The position numbers and the translations under genes were made by a program. DNA of 64,000 nt from Parapristionchus giblindavisi. Lineage: Eukaryota; Nematoda; Chromadorea; Rhabditida; Diplogasteridae. The DNA lies in the NCBI GenBank assembly GCA_943737045.1, contig CALSFV010000409.1, positions 124,001 to 188,000 of the forward strand, in the 5' to 3' direction. Under the pieces are notes generated by a model. The model saw only the letters and a list, made by a program, of their open reading frames with translations. It did not search any database and was not told where the DNA came from. How positions within the stretch are numbered: position 1 is the stretch's first letter; the number at the start of each line of letters is the position of its first letter. Shown here piece by piece: positions 48,089 to 60,942 of the stretch.

Positions 48089-49096
48089 TTAAATGAATAA
48101 TAATGGCTAAGGCGCGGAAAACATATTTATTCTCATTCTCATCATTCATTCAACATTCTCTCAATGGCCTCTTCATTGCGCACACTATTTCTCCGCTGTC
48201 TAACAACGAGAGAGCGCAAAACGTTGAAGAGACCGTAGACAAATGTGTCAGCCCCTGTCAGTCAGCGAAGCACTCTATGCCAATGAGAAGAAGGCTATAT
48301 CTATAGTATACTTCCCTCTGGCTTTGACCTATGATAGAGAGTATGGAAAGAGAAGAGAGTGCAGAGATATGATATAAAGCTGCAGTCGTTCTGAGGAAGA
48401 GGTCGAAAGGGAGAGGAAGAATCATATCTTCCTATTACATACTGCTCATGCAAATGAGTCTTTCTACTCACCTTTTTTCGTTTTTTTAAAATATCTTTCT
48501 TGCATTTTTTTAATTTTATAAAAAAAAATTCCCCCTGCACTTATCCTGATCATTATCTCTATTATTGTTTTCACTTAGTCTTAAATTGTTCCTTACTTGC
48601 TTTCCCAAGGCTTGGTCGAGGCATTTCAAAACTAGTAGTCTTCTTTAAATACTGACTTAAAGGATACTTCAAGTGAAAGAACATTGCTTTACTGTATATG
48701 CATCCCTTGAAGTACATAGACTTGAAGTAGAACTACAAGTCTACTTCAGGCCGGAATAATAAGTAGACTACTAGTTTTGGAAGTCCATAGTTAAACGCAA
48801 GTATAATTCAAGTGAAAATAAGTTGACTACTAGTTCACAAGTAGAGTACTAATTGAAATTCCAGAATAGAGCGGACGTTATAGAAAAGAAGTGTCTTTTC
48901 TATCTTATTTACCAATGCCCTTTCATTTGACACCCAAAACCGCTCAACAAATAATAATAGCATGCAAGGAACTTTGAATTTTCAAATTTTTGCATCATGT
49001 CAATTTTACCGAAGTATTTCGAAACTTTTACTTACCATTTTTTCTTTTTTAAATTTTCTCACTTGGGAATTCAATTAATATATTTTTTAAAACAAT

Positions 49097-49105
49097 TAAT
49101 TTCAG
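49097..49105 (+). promoter_or_regulatory. Likely trans-splice acceptor before copy D start codon
   Basis: TTAATTTCAG precedes the ATG at 49106, duplicated with the gene from the copy C region. Confidence 0.5.
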
Positions 49106-50545
49106 ATGTATGTCCACAAGAGCCTCGAGGAGATAGCAATAGATCGGTTAGCTGATCTTATTATAGCCAAACGAATACCTACATTTGACTCACCGCTTCC
49201 GATTTTCATTTCAAATGGTCTAATTCGAAGTTTGAATTGGAAATGTCGTCTAAACTCTTCCCCTATCGTTACTTGATACAAAGAGATTTACTATTACCGA
49301 GGTACATTTCATAGCGTTTTAACAGAGCTTGACAAAACTCGAAATATTCCAAAAAAGTTGCCAATAAACTCCTACCAATTCCTTTCATTCATGATCTTCA
49401 AAATGGTGTTCACAATACAGTCAATATTTGCCCCCTGCGAAACACAAGTCCTGTCTTTTCTCTGTCTGCGCTCTCACACTCTTGCATACTCTTTCACTTT
49501 CGTTTGTATTATTACGAAAAAACTCGAATGTCTCCATCTTTGACTGACGCTTACGTGGGGGATGTCATTTAGTTTTGGTTTATCCATTTTAGTTTGTTAC
49601 ACAAATTTCAGGGCAGAGATTAGATTCACCGAATCTGACTACGATACTATATCAACCATTCTCCAACACCGAACTTAAGAAATTGATTTTATACGGAAAG
49701 TTTAGAGGTAGTTATCGTTTGTTTAGCAGCATTTAAAATAAACTAATCTATTTTAAATTAAATTCAATGAATTTATTTATATTCCTATATTTAAAAACAA
49801 TGATCTTTGACAGTTGAAAATATCTATCTATTCCGCGCATTTTCTTTTGAATTTAAATTTTTTTTAAATTTAAAATGGTTACTTTTGAGAAATAAAAACA
49901 ATAATAAATTCTTGGTTACAATATCCATCTTCAGCTCCTCAAGATGTTCCCTATAAGTTGAATGTTAATTAATATTTTATGATTAAGCAGCCGTTTGATT
50001 AAATGATAATTAAAAGGTGCGAATCACATATTCATCATCATCATCATTTCAAAGATTCGCCCTGGCGACGGACATCCTTCACAAGACTATCTAACAGATA
50101 TTCCCGATCCCATCCCGATGCGTTCATTTGAAGGAATAAAATATTATTATATTATAGTTATTAAATATAGGTTCATACGTGGATCCGGATTGGACAGTAA
50201 TTGAAGAAATTGGCGAAATATTGGGTATGTCTATCTATTTTTTTCTCTAAATTCTGTTTCATGATTCACTATTCGAAAAGTATCAAGTGTAGCGGCTTAC
50301 AAGATTCTGAAGAATAAAAGTATTAATTAGCTGATGAGATGACGGGAACGAAGATTTATTCAAGATAGAAGAGCTTTAGTATGGGGGGGGGGCATGTCCA
50401 GACTAATCAGGTCGTTTAGTGGCAACCATTAAATCATGTTATAAACATTAAAAACTAAAAATTAATTTTGCGCCTTATGGTATTTCGGACGCTACGATAT
50501 CATTTTAGATTACCACCGCAATAGATAGTTTATATAATTATTTAA

Positions 50546-50888
50546 AGGTGGGTGTCCGAGCAATATTTTCGTGAACAAACTGTGAAGACAGAAAGATAGC
50601 AAATTTTATTCTGCATACCTTACATAAATTAGTTTTTGCTAATTTAGCTTATTGATCGCTAGAATCATGAATGAATCCATGCTTGATGTAGAGGCAAAGG
50701 CGCGAAATTTTGAAAATAGGAAAGTTCAGCAATAGCTTTTGAACCCGCGACGTTTACGCTTACTAGTGAGCACTTTTACCACTGCGCTACGGGATTGATA
50801 AATGGTCGTGCTAATTTCTTGCATATCACTTATCCCTTGCATAATAGATTTTTTATTCATTTGCATAGACATTCGAGGGCCTCCGTCT
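50546..50888. mobile_element. TTAA-flanked element with tRNA-like sequence, intron 3 of copy D
   Basis: TTAA at 50542-50545 and 50889-50892. The minus-strand tRNA-like block (about 50738-50797) has CCCGTAGCGCAGTGGTAAAAG and CGCGGGTTC. The same block lies in C intron 3 (about 38190-38250). Confidence 0.65.
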
Positions 50889-51077
50889 TTAAAGAATGGG
50901 ATCCTCGAGTATTTTCGTGACTAAACTGGCCTGGCCGAACTATAGATCAAATCTCCCTGAATATAGAAACAGTTTTGACTAAAATTATGGATACTCCGGA
51001 ATAGCATAATCCGAGCTGAAAGTTCGTTGTTGCACCAATGCAAGCACAGGGAAGGCGCGAATTTTCGAATTTGAAAG

Positions 51078-51997
51078 ATATAGTTTCTCAGATCCTCTTA
51101 ACTATAGAGCAATCTCTATTACATCATTTTTCTGTAGAGTCTTTGAACGCATTTAAGCAAGTCTATAATATCACATTGTGAATCTTTGGGAAATATTCCC
51201 TGATGAACAGTACGGCTTTAGAAAGCATAGATCACGTGAACTCCAAATGTTGGAAGTACTTGAACATAGGTCTGCCTCACTTAGTAATGGACAGCCAGTT
51301 GACGTAATATATTTGACTTTGCTAAGGCATTTGATAGAGTATCCCACCTTAAACTTCTAGCTAAAATCATCACGATTGGTTTATCCTCTAAAACCTTACG
51401 TTGGATTGCTGAATATCTCAACAACAGAACTTTTCAAGTTAGAGTAAAAGATAAACTCTCTGACTGTCACCCTGTAACTAGTGGAAGTGCCACAGGGCTC
51501 AGTACTTGGGCCCTTGCTCTTTCTCATTTTCACATCTGAACTACCCATACTGGTACAAAAAAGATGGTGTACTGGCTCGCCTATATGCTGATGACATAAA
51601 GATATACAGATCATTTAGACGGGGTGAACCTCCCCACCCCCTACAAGTTGCAGTCGACACTATTGTTAAATGGTCAAACGACTGGCAATTGCCTCTAGCG
51701 TCCCATAAATGTAACTCCCTACACCTAGGTAGAGCGAATCCTTCTAGAGTATATACTATTGAAGGCAATAATCTGAATCAAAAAGAAGTTGTCAAAGATC
51801 TAGGATTCATAATTTAAAGAAGCCTGACTTTCTCAGACCATTGTAGAGCAGTATCAATCAAAGCAAAATCTGATCAGTTTGGCCACAACTCCGTTATCAT
51901 TATTATACTCCTATTCAATGTTCAATCCCCTTCTAGAAAGTGTACTTCATTCATTTGTTTAATATTTATTGTTTTATACACGTTTACCTTGTGGTGA

Positions 51998-52062
<65 letters not shown>
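51078..52062 (+). mobile_element. Decayed CR1/jockey-like LINE fragment with (TA)n tail in intron 3 of copy D
   Basis: In three frames it reads as an RT fragment: DEQYGFRKHRS, then DFAKAFDRVSH after a one-base loss near 51313, then GVPQGSVLGPLLFLIF after a one-base gain near 51486, then LYADDIKIYRS. It ends in a short 3' region and about 58 bp of (TA)n (52002-52059). The flanks AGATATA / TATAAACG join exactly to the uninterrupted copy C intron at about 38531-38542, so it inserted after the C/D duplication. It is 5'-truncated and not functional. Confidence 0.8.
52002..52059. repeat. (TA)n tract at LINE 3' end
   Basis: About 29 TA units forming the tail of the LINE fragment in intron 3 of copy D. 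Confidence 0.9.
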
Positions 52063-52592
52063 TATAAACGGAAATTAGACCTTCGTGGTACGGTTACAAG
52101 GGCAGGGGCTATTAGATAACAGAATTTCATATTTTTGGTCCCACGCTCTCATGATAATAGCACTGCACAAAACACCGTGATTTCTCTTGTTTAAACATAT
52201 TTATATATTTATTTTGGTTCATTCAGACGCTTCATTTGTTCCTGAATCGTTGTGCGAATGTTATACATTGAATCAACTTGAACTAATTGGTTTCGAGGAT
52301 ATACCAAAAAGTTTTATTTCTAAGGTACGTAATGGCCTAGCAGTGATCGCCCGCAGGACTTCGAGTGCCTTGATTAACGTCGAGCCTTTAAAATTGTTTG
52401 AATTGAAATGAAATGAAATTAAATATCAAATTGAAATTTGTTTAGATTGATTTATTTACGACTTTGGACACTCTTGTTATACCACATACAAAGAATTTAA
52501 CTGTGGAATTCTCAATACTTACGACAGGTTTGCTGTTTACGATCTGCCTTGGATCTCGTTTGAATGAGTTTTTCGGCCTCGAATGATGATTT

Positions 52593-53238
52593 CTCGGGAG
52601 GCGCCCCGTTACGGCAACGAATCATAAATCGGTTGGGAGATGGTCTATCGAAACAAAAGTTGTACCATTGTTATCAGTAGTGGTGTACGGTATGGTGCTA
52701 CCGTAACCGTCAGGAATCGCGAACTGATTTTTTAAATTCGACCCACGACCCCGGGATTCATGGTTGAAAATGGCCGAAGTCGAAAAATTCATGATGCTTC
52801 AAGACCAAATACTCGTTGCCGTTATATCAATAGTGAGCCAACTTTTATCTTTCTGGATACCGTAACCCAAACTACCGTAATCGAACCGGGGTTTGCCGTG
52901 AATTTCACTATAATACTGTAGGGTACGGTAGCTAGATTACGGTAGTTCGGGTAACGGTATCTAGAAAGATAAAAGTTGGCTCACTATCGATATAATGGTA
53001 ACTTGTATTCGGCCTCGGGGCATCATGTTTTTTCCGACTTCGGCGGTTTTCAACCATGAATCCCGGGTCGTGGGTCGAATTAAAAAATCAGTTCGCGTTT
53101 CCTGACGGTTACGGTAGCACAATACCGTACACCACTACTGATAACAATGGTACAACTTTTGTTTCCATAGACCATCTTACCAACCGATTTATGATTCGTT
53201 GCCGAAACGGGCGTTGCTGAAACGGGCGCCCCCCCGAG
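52593..53238. mobile_element. 646-bp palindromic element, intron 5 of copy D
   Basis: Ends CTCGGGAGGCGCC and GGCGCCCCCCCGAG. The arms carry CGAATCATAAATCGGTTGG, TACGGTAGC and TGGGTCGAATT in inverted order. Copy C has the uninterrupted GATGATTTTTCATTCAC at about 40055. A TTT target duplication is possible. Confidence 0.75.
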
Positions 53239-53296
53239 TTTCTCATTTACATGATAATTTTGGCTGTATTTTACTTTAAATCAGAACAACGGGGAA

Positions 53297-53398
53297 AACC
53301 GTTTTCCGGGAAAATGTGACGTCATTAGCGTAGGCGGAGGATTTTTGGAAAACGCTTCCGCCTTCGCTAATGACGTCACATTTTCCCGGAAAACGGTT
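53297..53398. mobile_element. CGTAGGCGGAGG hairpin MITE, intron 5 of copy D
   Basis: AACCGTTTTCCGGG ... CCCGGAAAACGGTT: about 102 bp, almost a perfect inverted repeat including TGACGTCA. Not seen in copy C. Confidence 0.8.
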
Positions 53399-53962
53399 CT
53401 TGCATACGGCCACATGAGTGTAAAAAAGAACAAAAAGAACAAAAAAAAGTGAGAATTAAAAAAACAAAAAAAAGTAAGATTTCGCGTCTAATCGACGGCA
53501 AGTTCTATTGGTTCATATGCGAAATCTGTCTCTACGAGAGGAAGTATTCCTTGACTGCGAACATCAACTCATTAAACAATTTCGAAAATAACCAATTTTA
53601 TTCAGGGACTCCCTCAACTTCTCCAGCTCGACGTCTCTTCGTGCCCTCTACTTTGTAATATATCTTGGCTCATTCAAGCCAAGCAATTGATGAAGCTTCG
53701 ACTTTACGAACTTCAATTGAGCATGAATATGGAAGAGTTAACAGACATTTTAGCCAGTCTTACGGAGCTTAGAGTCCTTGATATTGGAAAGGCCACAAAC
53801 TATGGGTATGCTCATGTTTTTTGGTTTCTAGGTCGGATCAAAACCGATGAATGATAACTATTTGCCATACTTTGTACATTCATTAATTGTAACGCTTGTC
53901 TCTCATACGCAAATAGTTCTCATCCACTCGATTCTGATCCGATTAATGAGTGCTGTTTTCAG

Positions 53963-54087
53963 TTTAAAGAGAGTGTGACCTCACTCAATGACCTCTTCAT
54001 TGCGCGCAGTATTTCTCTGCTTTCTAACAACGAGAGAGCATAGAGCGTTGAAGAGACCGTTGGACAAAGGTGTCAGTTCCTTTAAAT
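53963..54087. mobile_element. TTTAAAGAGAG hairpin MITE, intron 6 of copy D
   Basis: Same family. It is absent from the corresponding intron of copy C, which reads straight from GTGCTGTTTTCAG into the next segment. Confidence 0.65.
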
Positions 54088-54921
54088 GTACAGCAGGGCT
54101 GCGCATTTTAGGTTTTTAGTTTTTTTCGTTTTTTTCTCTTTCTTTCCAAAACTCGAAAAATTCGGCGAATGTTTTGACATAGAAAAAGACACAAAATGTC
54201 AAAAATTTATAGGAATAACAATAACAATAACAATAACAATAGCAATAACAATAGCAATAACAATAACAATAACAATAGCAATAGCAATAACAATAACAAT
54301 AGCAATAACAGGGCAAAATGAAGGAAATGACGAGGACTTGCATGGAAAGAACAATGGTGGGGTTCTTGCACTGCAAGTACTGGGCAAAAAGAAATCCCTT
54401 GTTCATATAAATTTTAAATTGTCAGTAGGAGCGGTATTTTGACAAACAAAACAAAAAAAATTCACGTGGTGCAAAATTACGGCTTTTCTTATTTCTTTAC
54501 ACATTAAATCCAAAGCCCACTATTTCAGCCTCACTTTTCCATCGCGGACAGAGGCAATGAAGAAAAACTATGTTTCATGACATCCAAGTAGATATTGCAA
54601 AAATTTTCAAACACCCTGTCCTATATTTTAAGAAAAATTCAAAATTTGGGAACAAAAATTATAATTGAACTTGAGTACTACAGACATTCGAAAGGCAAAA
54701 ATATATGATTGTGCTTTCAGGATCAAATTGACATCAATAATTTGCGAGAGTATGCTCAAGGAAAAAGGTTCGCCATGGCCTAAACTCGCATGCATCGACA
54801 TTTCTGATGGAGATTATGAGCAATGGTCGATTGGTATTGAGCATTTGAAGGTCATTATGGAAAAACATGACAAGCTGCAGACTGTGTGCCTGATAGGTTT
54901 GTGACTCTGACTTTGCTCAGA

Positions 54922-56528
54922 CCTCTTCCTCTTCCTCTTCCTCTTCCTCTTCCTCTTCCTCTTCCTCTTCCTCTTCCTCTTCCTCCTTCCTCTTCCTCTT
55001 CCTCTTCCTCTTCCTCTTCTTCTTCCTCTTCCTCTTCCTCTTCCTCTTCCTCTTCCTCTTCCTCTTCCTCTTCCTCTTCCTCTTCCTCTTCCTCTTCCTC
55101 TTCCTCTTCCTCTTCCTCTTCCTCTTCCTCTTCGTCTTCGTCTTCCTCTTCCTCTTCGTCTTCCTCTTCCTCTTCCTCTTCCTCTTCCTCTTCCTCTTCC
55201 TCTTCCTCTTCCTCTTCTTCTTCCTCTTCCTCTTCCTCTTCCTCTTCTTCATCCTCTTCCTCTTCCTCTTCTTCATCCTCTTCCTCTTCCTCTTCCTCTT
55301 CTTCTTCCTCTTCCTCTTCCTCTTCCTCTTCCTCTTCCTCTTCCTCTTCTCTTCCTCTTCCTCTTCCTCTTCCTCTTCCTCTTCCTCTTCCTCTTCCTCT
55401 TCCTCTTCCTCTTCCTCTTCCTCTTCCTCTTCCTCTTCCTCTTCCTCTTCCTCTTCCTCTTCCTCTTCCTCTTCCTCTTCCTCTTCCTCTTCCTCTTCCT
55501 CTTCCTCTTCTCTTCTTCTTCATCCTTCCTCTTCCTCTTCTTCATCCTCTTCCTCTTCCTCTTCCTCTTCTTCATCCTCTTCCTCTTCCTCTTCCTCTTC
55601 CTCTTCCTCTTCCTCTTCCTCTTCCTCTTCCTCTTCCTCTTCCTCTTTCCTCTTCCTCTTCCTCTTCCTCTTCCTCTTCCTCTTCCTCTTCCTCTTCCTC
55701 TTCCTCTTCCTCTTCCTCTTCCTCTTCCTCTTCCTCTTCTCTTCCTCTTCCTCTTCCTCTTCCTCTTCCTCTTCCTCTTCCTCTTCCTCTTCCTCTTCCT
55801 CTTCCTCTTCCTCTTCCTCTTCCTCTTCCTCTTCCTCTTCCTCTTCCTCTTCCTCTTCCTCTTCCTCTTCCTCTTCTCTCTTCATCCTCTTCCTCTTCCT
55901 CTTCTTCTTCCTCTTCCTCTTCCTCTTCCTCTTCCTCTTCCTCTTCCTCTTCCTCTTCCTCTTCTCTTCCTCTTCCTCTTCCTCTTCCTCTTCCTCTTCC
56001 TCTTCCTCTTCCTCTTCCTCTTCCTCTTCCTCTTCCTCTTCCTCTTCCTCTTCCTCTTCCTCTTCCTCTTCCTCTTCCTCTTCCTCTTCCTCTTCCTCTT
56101 CCTCTTCCTCTTCCTCTTCCTCTTCCTCTTCCTCTTCCTCTTCCTCTTCCTCTTCCTCTTCCTCTTCCTCTTCCTCTTCCTCTTCCTCTTCCTCTTCCTC
56201 TTCCTCTTCCTCCTTCCTCTTCCTCTTCCTCTTCCTCTTCCTCTTCCTCTTCCTCTTCCTCTTCCTCTTCCTCTTCCTCTTCCTCTTCCTCTTCCTCTTC
56301 CTCTTCCTCTTCCTCTTCCTCTTCTCTTCCTCTTCCTCTTCCTCTTCCTCTTCCTCTTCCTCTTCCTCTTCCTCTTCCTCTTCATCTTCCTCTTCCTTTT
56401 CCTCTTCCTCTTCATCTTCCTCTTCCTTTTCCTCTTCCTCTTCATCTTCCTCTTCATCTTCCTCTTCATCTTCCTCTTCATCTTCCTCTTCCTCTTCCTC
56501 TTCATCTTCCTCTTCATCTTCCTCTTCC
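54922..56528 (+). repeat. Expanded CTTCCT-type array, about 1.6 kb, intron 7 of copy D
   Basis: Same position as in copy C but about six times longer, with phase slips, TCTTCT runs and a TCTTCATCTTCC section near the 3' end. Purely pyrimidine apart from rare A or G. It leads into the exon 8 acceptor. Confidence 0.95.
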
Positions 56529-56771
56529 CCGGACTGACTCTGACCCTGACTCTTTTCGACGTGTTCTAATCTCCCTTTTAGGAACTCAGCTCGAACACCA
56601 AGATCTTTCGTTGTATCCTTGGATAAAGGAGAGTGTTCAGATCTGTAATTCTCGGAGTACTTCAACCAGCCTGAATACCCTCAATTACTACCTTAAGCAC
56701 TATGAACAAGATAACGACATTGACGATGCAATAGTTCGACTCTGGGTGGTAATATATCTTATATCGTTTAA

Positions 56772-58994
56772 GAGACCGGCTCGGTAAGACTCGAGCATTT
56801 TGACCCCCTGCCGGACATTCGCGAGGACTTTCGATCTGGCCCTCAATACTTTCATCATAGACACATACCGGGGGGAGACCGATGAAAGTTATAGTGAAAA
56901 TGCCCTTAGGCTCAAACCCGGCTCACATATGTCGCATAAAATAAAAAATTGAAAAATTCATAACTTTTCAATCGTGATAGCTAGCAGCGTTATTTCTTTT
57001 TATTGGTGAATAACATGTCATGCGCCCTTATAAACACAGCTGAGCAGTAATTTCATATCGTTCTGGATATGTTTTTTCGTGTATGATTTTCCGATTTTTC
57101 CTCTTCCATCCTCGTTGAAGAGAGACGGCAAGCATTGACATAGTACATATTGTAGCCCTGACACTTCTGTACATGATGGTCACATTCCCTTGGAAATCCA
57201 ACTTTTCTGAAGCATCGAGAATTGCAACTGAATGTGAGATATGTGTAATTTGCAAAAATCGAAAATTAAATTTCTTGTAAATCGCAAGAGTAGTAGGTAG
57301 CTTTATTATGCCTTTTTACTTGTAGTGATGCGCCTACACAGAAAAAATATTCAAGTAGACTCAGACTAAATTTTTAAAAATTTTTAAAAATAATTATTTT
57401 ATTTTTATTTTTTTCAACCCTGACATTGAGTCGACCGTCAAGGCAAGTTGATTCATAGGGCGGATGGTAGCTGATGCATGTCCGTTTGCGAAAACAACTG
57501 CCACGAAAAGAATCGTCGTTTCGCAGATCTAGAATTTATTTTTTTTAATTATCAAACTTGAATATTTATATGTTTCTTTCACATAAATCGGTTGGAAGGT
57601 GGCGTATGGCAACCAAAGCTGTACCATTGTTATCAGTAGGAGTGTACTGTACTGCACTACCGTAACCGTCAGGAATCACGAACTAACTTTTTTTCAGTCG
57701 ACCCATGATTCACAACCATGACCCCGGGTTCATGGTTGAGAATAGCTGAGGTCGAAAAATTCATGATGATCCCAGACCAAATACTATTTGGCAATATATC
57801 AACAGTGAGCCAACTTCTAGTTTTCTGGATACCGTAACCCAAAATACAGTAATCTAGTTACCGTACCCTATAATAATGTGGTGAAATTCTCGGAAAATTC
57901 AAGTGCGTGCCTTACAATTACTGTAGTTTGGGTTACGGTATCCAGAAAACTAGAAGTTGTCTCACTGTTGATATATTGCCAAATAGTATTTGGTCTGGGA
58001 TCATCATGAATTTTTCGACCTCAGCTATTCCTCAACCATGAACCCCGGGTCATGGTTGAGAATCATGGGTCGACTGAAAAAAAATCAGTTCGCGATTCCT
58101 GACGATTATGGTATTCAAGTACAGTTCACTCCCACTGATAACAATGGTACAGCTTTGGTTGCCATACGCCACCTTCCAACCGATTTATGTGAAAGAAACA
58201 TGTATTTTTTCAAGTTTGATAATTAAAAAAAATAAATTCTAGATCTGCGAAACGACGATTCTTTTCGTGGCAGTTGTTTTCGCAAAACGGACATGCATCA
58301 GCTACCATCCGCCCTATGAATCAACTTGCTTTGACGGTCGACTCAATGTCAGGGTTGAAAAAAATAAAAATAAAATAATTATTTTTAAAATTTTAAAAAA
58401 ATGTAGTCTGAGTCTACTAGTATATTTTTTTCTGTGTAGGCACATCACTACAAGTAAAATGACATAATAAAGCTACCTACTACTCTTGCGATTTACAAGA
58501 AATTTAATTTTCGATTTTTACAAATTACACATATCTCACATTCAGTTGCAATTCTCGATGCTTCAGAAAAGTTGGATTTCCAAGGGAATGTGACCATCAT
58601 GTACAGAAGTGTCAGGGCTACAATATGTACTATGTCAATGCTTGCCGTCTCTCTTCAACGAGGATGGAAGAGGAAAAATCGGAAAATCATACACGAAAAA
58701 ACATATCCAGAACGACATGATATTACTGCTCAACTGTGTTTGTAAGAGTGCATGACATGTTATTCACAAATAAAAAGAAATAAAAGTCCTAGCTATCGCG
58801 ATTGAAAAGTTATGAATTTTTCAATTTTTTATTTTTATGCGACATATGTGAGCCGGGTTTGAGCCTAAGGGCATTTTCACTATAACTTTCATCGGTCTCC
58901 CCCCGGTATGTGTCTATGATGAAAGTATTGAGGGCCAGATCGAAAGTCCTCGCGAATGTCCGGACCATGCTCGAGTCCTTACCGAGCCGGTCTC
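56772..58994. mobile_element. 2.2-kb palindromic element flanked by TTAA, intron 8 of copy D
   Basis: Starts GAGACCGGCTCGGTAAG and ends with its complement. The arms run inward to about 57880. TTAA flanks it (56768-56771 and 58995-58998). Copy C has the unfilled site GTTTAAAGAATTTC at about 41591, so insertion came after the duplication. The inner part contains CCGTAACCC-type segments shared with the palindrome in intron 5 of copy D. No ORF of note. Confidence 0.85.
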
Positions 58995-60746
58995 TTAAAG
59001 AATTTCAACTATCACGAATATGTTGTCCTTTGACAAAATATATTGTGGTGCGCGGCGGAGAGAGAGGGAAGGACAGGGTGAGTGGAAGAGAAAGAGAGAA
59101 AAAAGGGGGCGTGGTCTGAACAAACGGATGACCATTCTGTTTTATTTATAGTGTTTGGTACGTGCTCTTCGTGTGCTTCGACATACCATAATCAAGTATG
59201 TCGCCTGAATGCGCTTTAGTTGACCACTCATGTGTGCGCAATCTTAAGAACAGGGGCTACAGTCGATCCTCACTAAGAACACGTGAATAATAATAATAAT
59301 AATATCAATACTACTACTACTACTACTAATAATAATAATAATAATAATATTACAGAATAATGATGAAGAATTTATTGATCCATCTAAAGTGAATACATGC
59401 GTTGAAGCATATCTGGATGTAATGAGGCAACATCGTGATTATCGAGTCATAGTAAATGCCATGCAGATCATCACAGATTTGAATAAGTAAGATCCTACTA
59501 TGGTATTACAAAATTAGTAGTCTATTTAAAATACTTCATTGACTTGAAGTTCACTTTAAATCTGAAGTTTAAATCTTAGTGAGTGACTCTTTTTTTCTCT
59601 TTTTTGACTTTAATTGGCCTCATAAGAACGCTAAAATTCAAATGCTTAATTCTAGTGTCACTTTAATAATCTAAGATCGTGCAGGAACAAACAGCTCAGT
59701 CTGCAGGAGAGTATCAAACCGTTCAACGTATGCTTTGAACGATGTCTGAACATTGCTGACGGCCAAGGAAAAACAACCATACTGGAAAAGGTAGTGGAAA
59801 TATTATTAAATCAAAAAATTCATCAACAGATCAAAACAATATATTTAGATTTGCTTGCTGCTAAAAACCAATGTTCTTGAACATTGCTCATTTGACATCG
59901 ATCGATTCTGTTCCATTCTCTTGAATCATACACTGGAGCGTAAAGAATTCAACCTGTAAGTCACTTTATGCCTATATTTCCATCCCGCAGAGTCTTCCTT
60001 TGTGCCTGTAATCCCCCCCCCCACCTGTTTCCCTTATGATTTACTAATTAGAAATGTATATTTAATAAAATAAATAAATAAATAATAAGGGAAGTTGGAA
60101 AATCTATTGCCCATATTTGGGCAATTTTACGATCTGTCTAGTCTATCTATCCTCTCGAAATGCATGTAGTGAATTTTTTTATTCATATTCTCCTACTATC
60201 TTCACATCTCGCAAGCGAAGGGCCGAAGCTAAAGTCAGGAGGGCAAATGCGGGGAGGTTCGGGGTGTCACGTAGCAAAATGAAGACTCTTCGGGACAGTA
60301 GCAAAAAATACTTTCTCTTCATTTCAAAAACTATATCATGATTGTGTTCAGCATGCGGCGCGTTCTGTTTGAAGTTGGACACATCGTCAGACGCAAACCC
60401 AAAGCCGTATCGTACCTCACTGATGAAAGACTCATGAACTTTCTAATCAATGAAGCACGTGAGGACTACGAGGAATGTGGATCTTCTGATCTCCTCGATC
60501 CAATCTGCGATCTGCTGAGTAATTTTCCTCTTATATTTATTTATTTGTTTATGCATCAGCTAAATCATGAATAATGAAGGGTGAAGAGCAATATTATAGT
60601 GATGGCGCTCCGTCGCTTTACGCGATTTCAGTTCGGCAGCTTGAATTGAATATTGATATATGACGAACACGCGATTATACGTTCTTTATGATAATAGCGC
60701 AATATAAATCTCCCGGTTCCCCTTCTTTAAGGGTGGAGGCCCCTCC

Positions 60747-60942
60747 GGTGTCTCGAAACTTAAAGTCTACTTAAACTACGTCACTGACTTAAAGTTTACT
60801 TTAAGTAAACTTAAAGTGAAAGAACATTTGACGAAATGCATATCACACCACTTAAAGTAGACTTACGTTTAACTTTAAGTAGACTTACAAGTCTACTTCA
60901 AGTGAAAACTTTAAGTAGACTTTAAGTTTCGAAATACCAGAG
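60747..60942. mobile_element. AAGTAGACTT hairpin MITE, intron 12 of copy D
   Basis: Same family as 42895-43102, but the left end is altered (CTCCGGTGTCTCG). The right end CGAAATACCAGAG is intact. Absent from the matching place in copy C. Confidence 0.7.

Larger units (their letters stand above)
46727..49012. other. C-D spacer
   Basis: The first about 590 bp are duplicated 3' of D. Then come a TTAA MITE (47800-48088), a partial TTTAAAGGGAG hairpin (about 48155-48265) and an AAGTAGACTT segment (about 48610-48850). No coding exon recognised. Confidence 0.6.

Noticed and set aside
54886..56787. 633-codon open frame with Leu-Pro and Ser runs
   Set aside because: It is the CTTCCT array of intron 7 plus exon 8 read without splicing. 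The exon 7 frame reaches TGA right after the donor, and both neighbouring exons have good splice sites.
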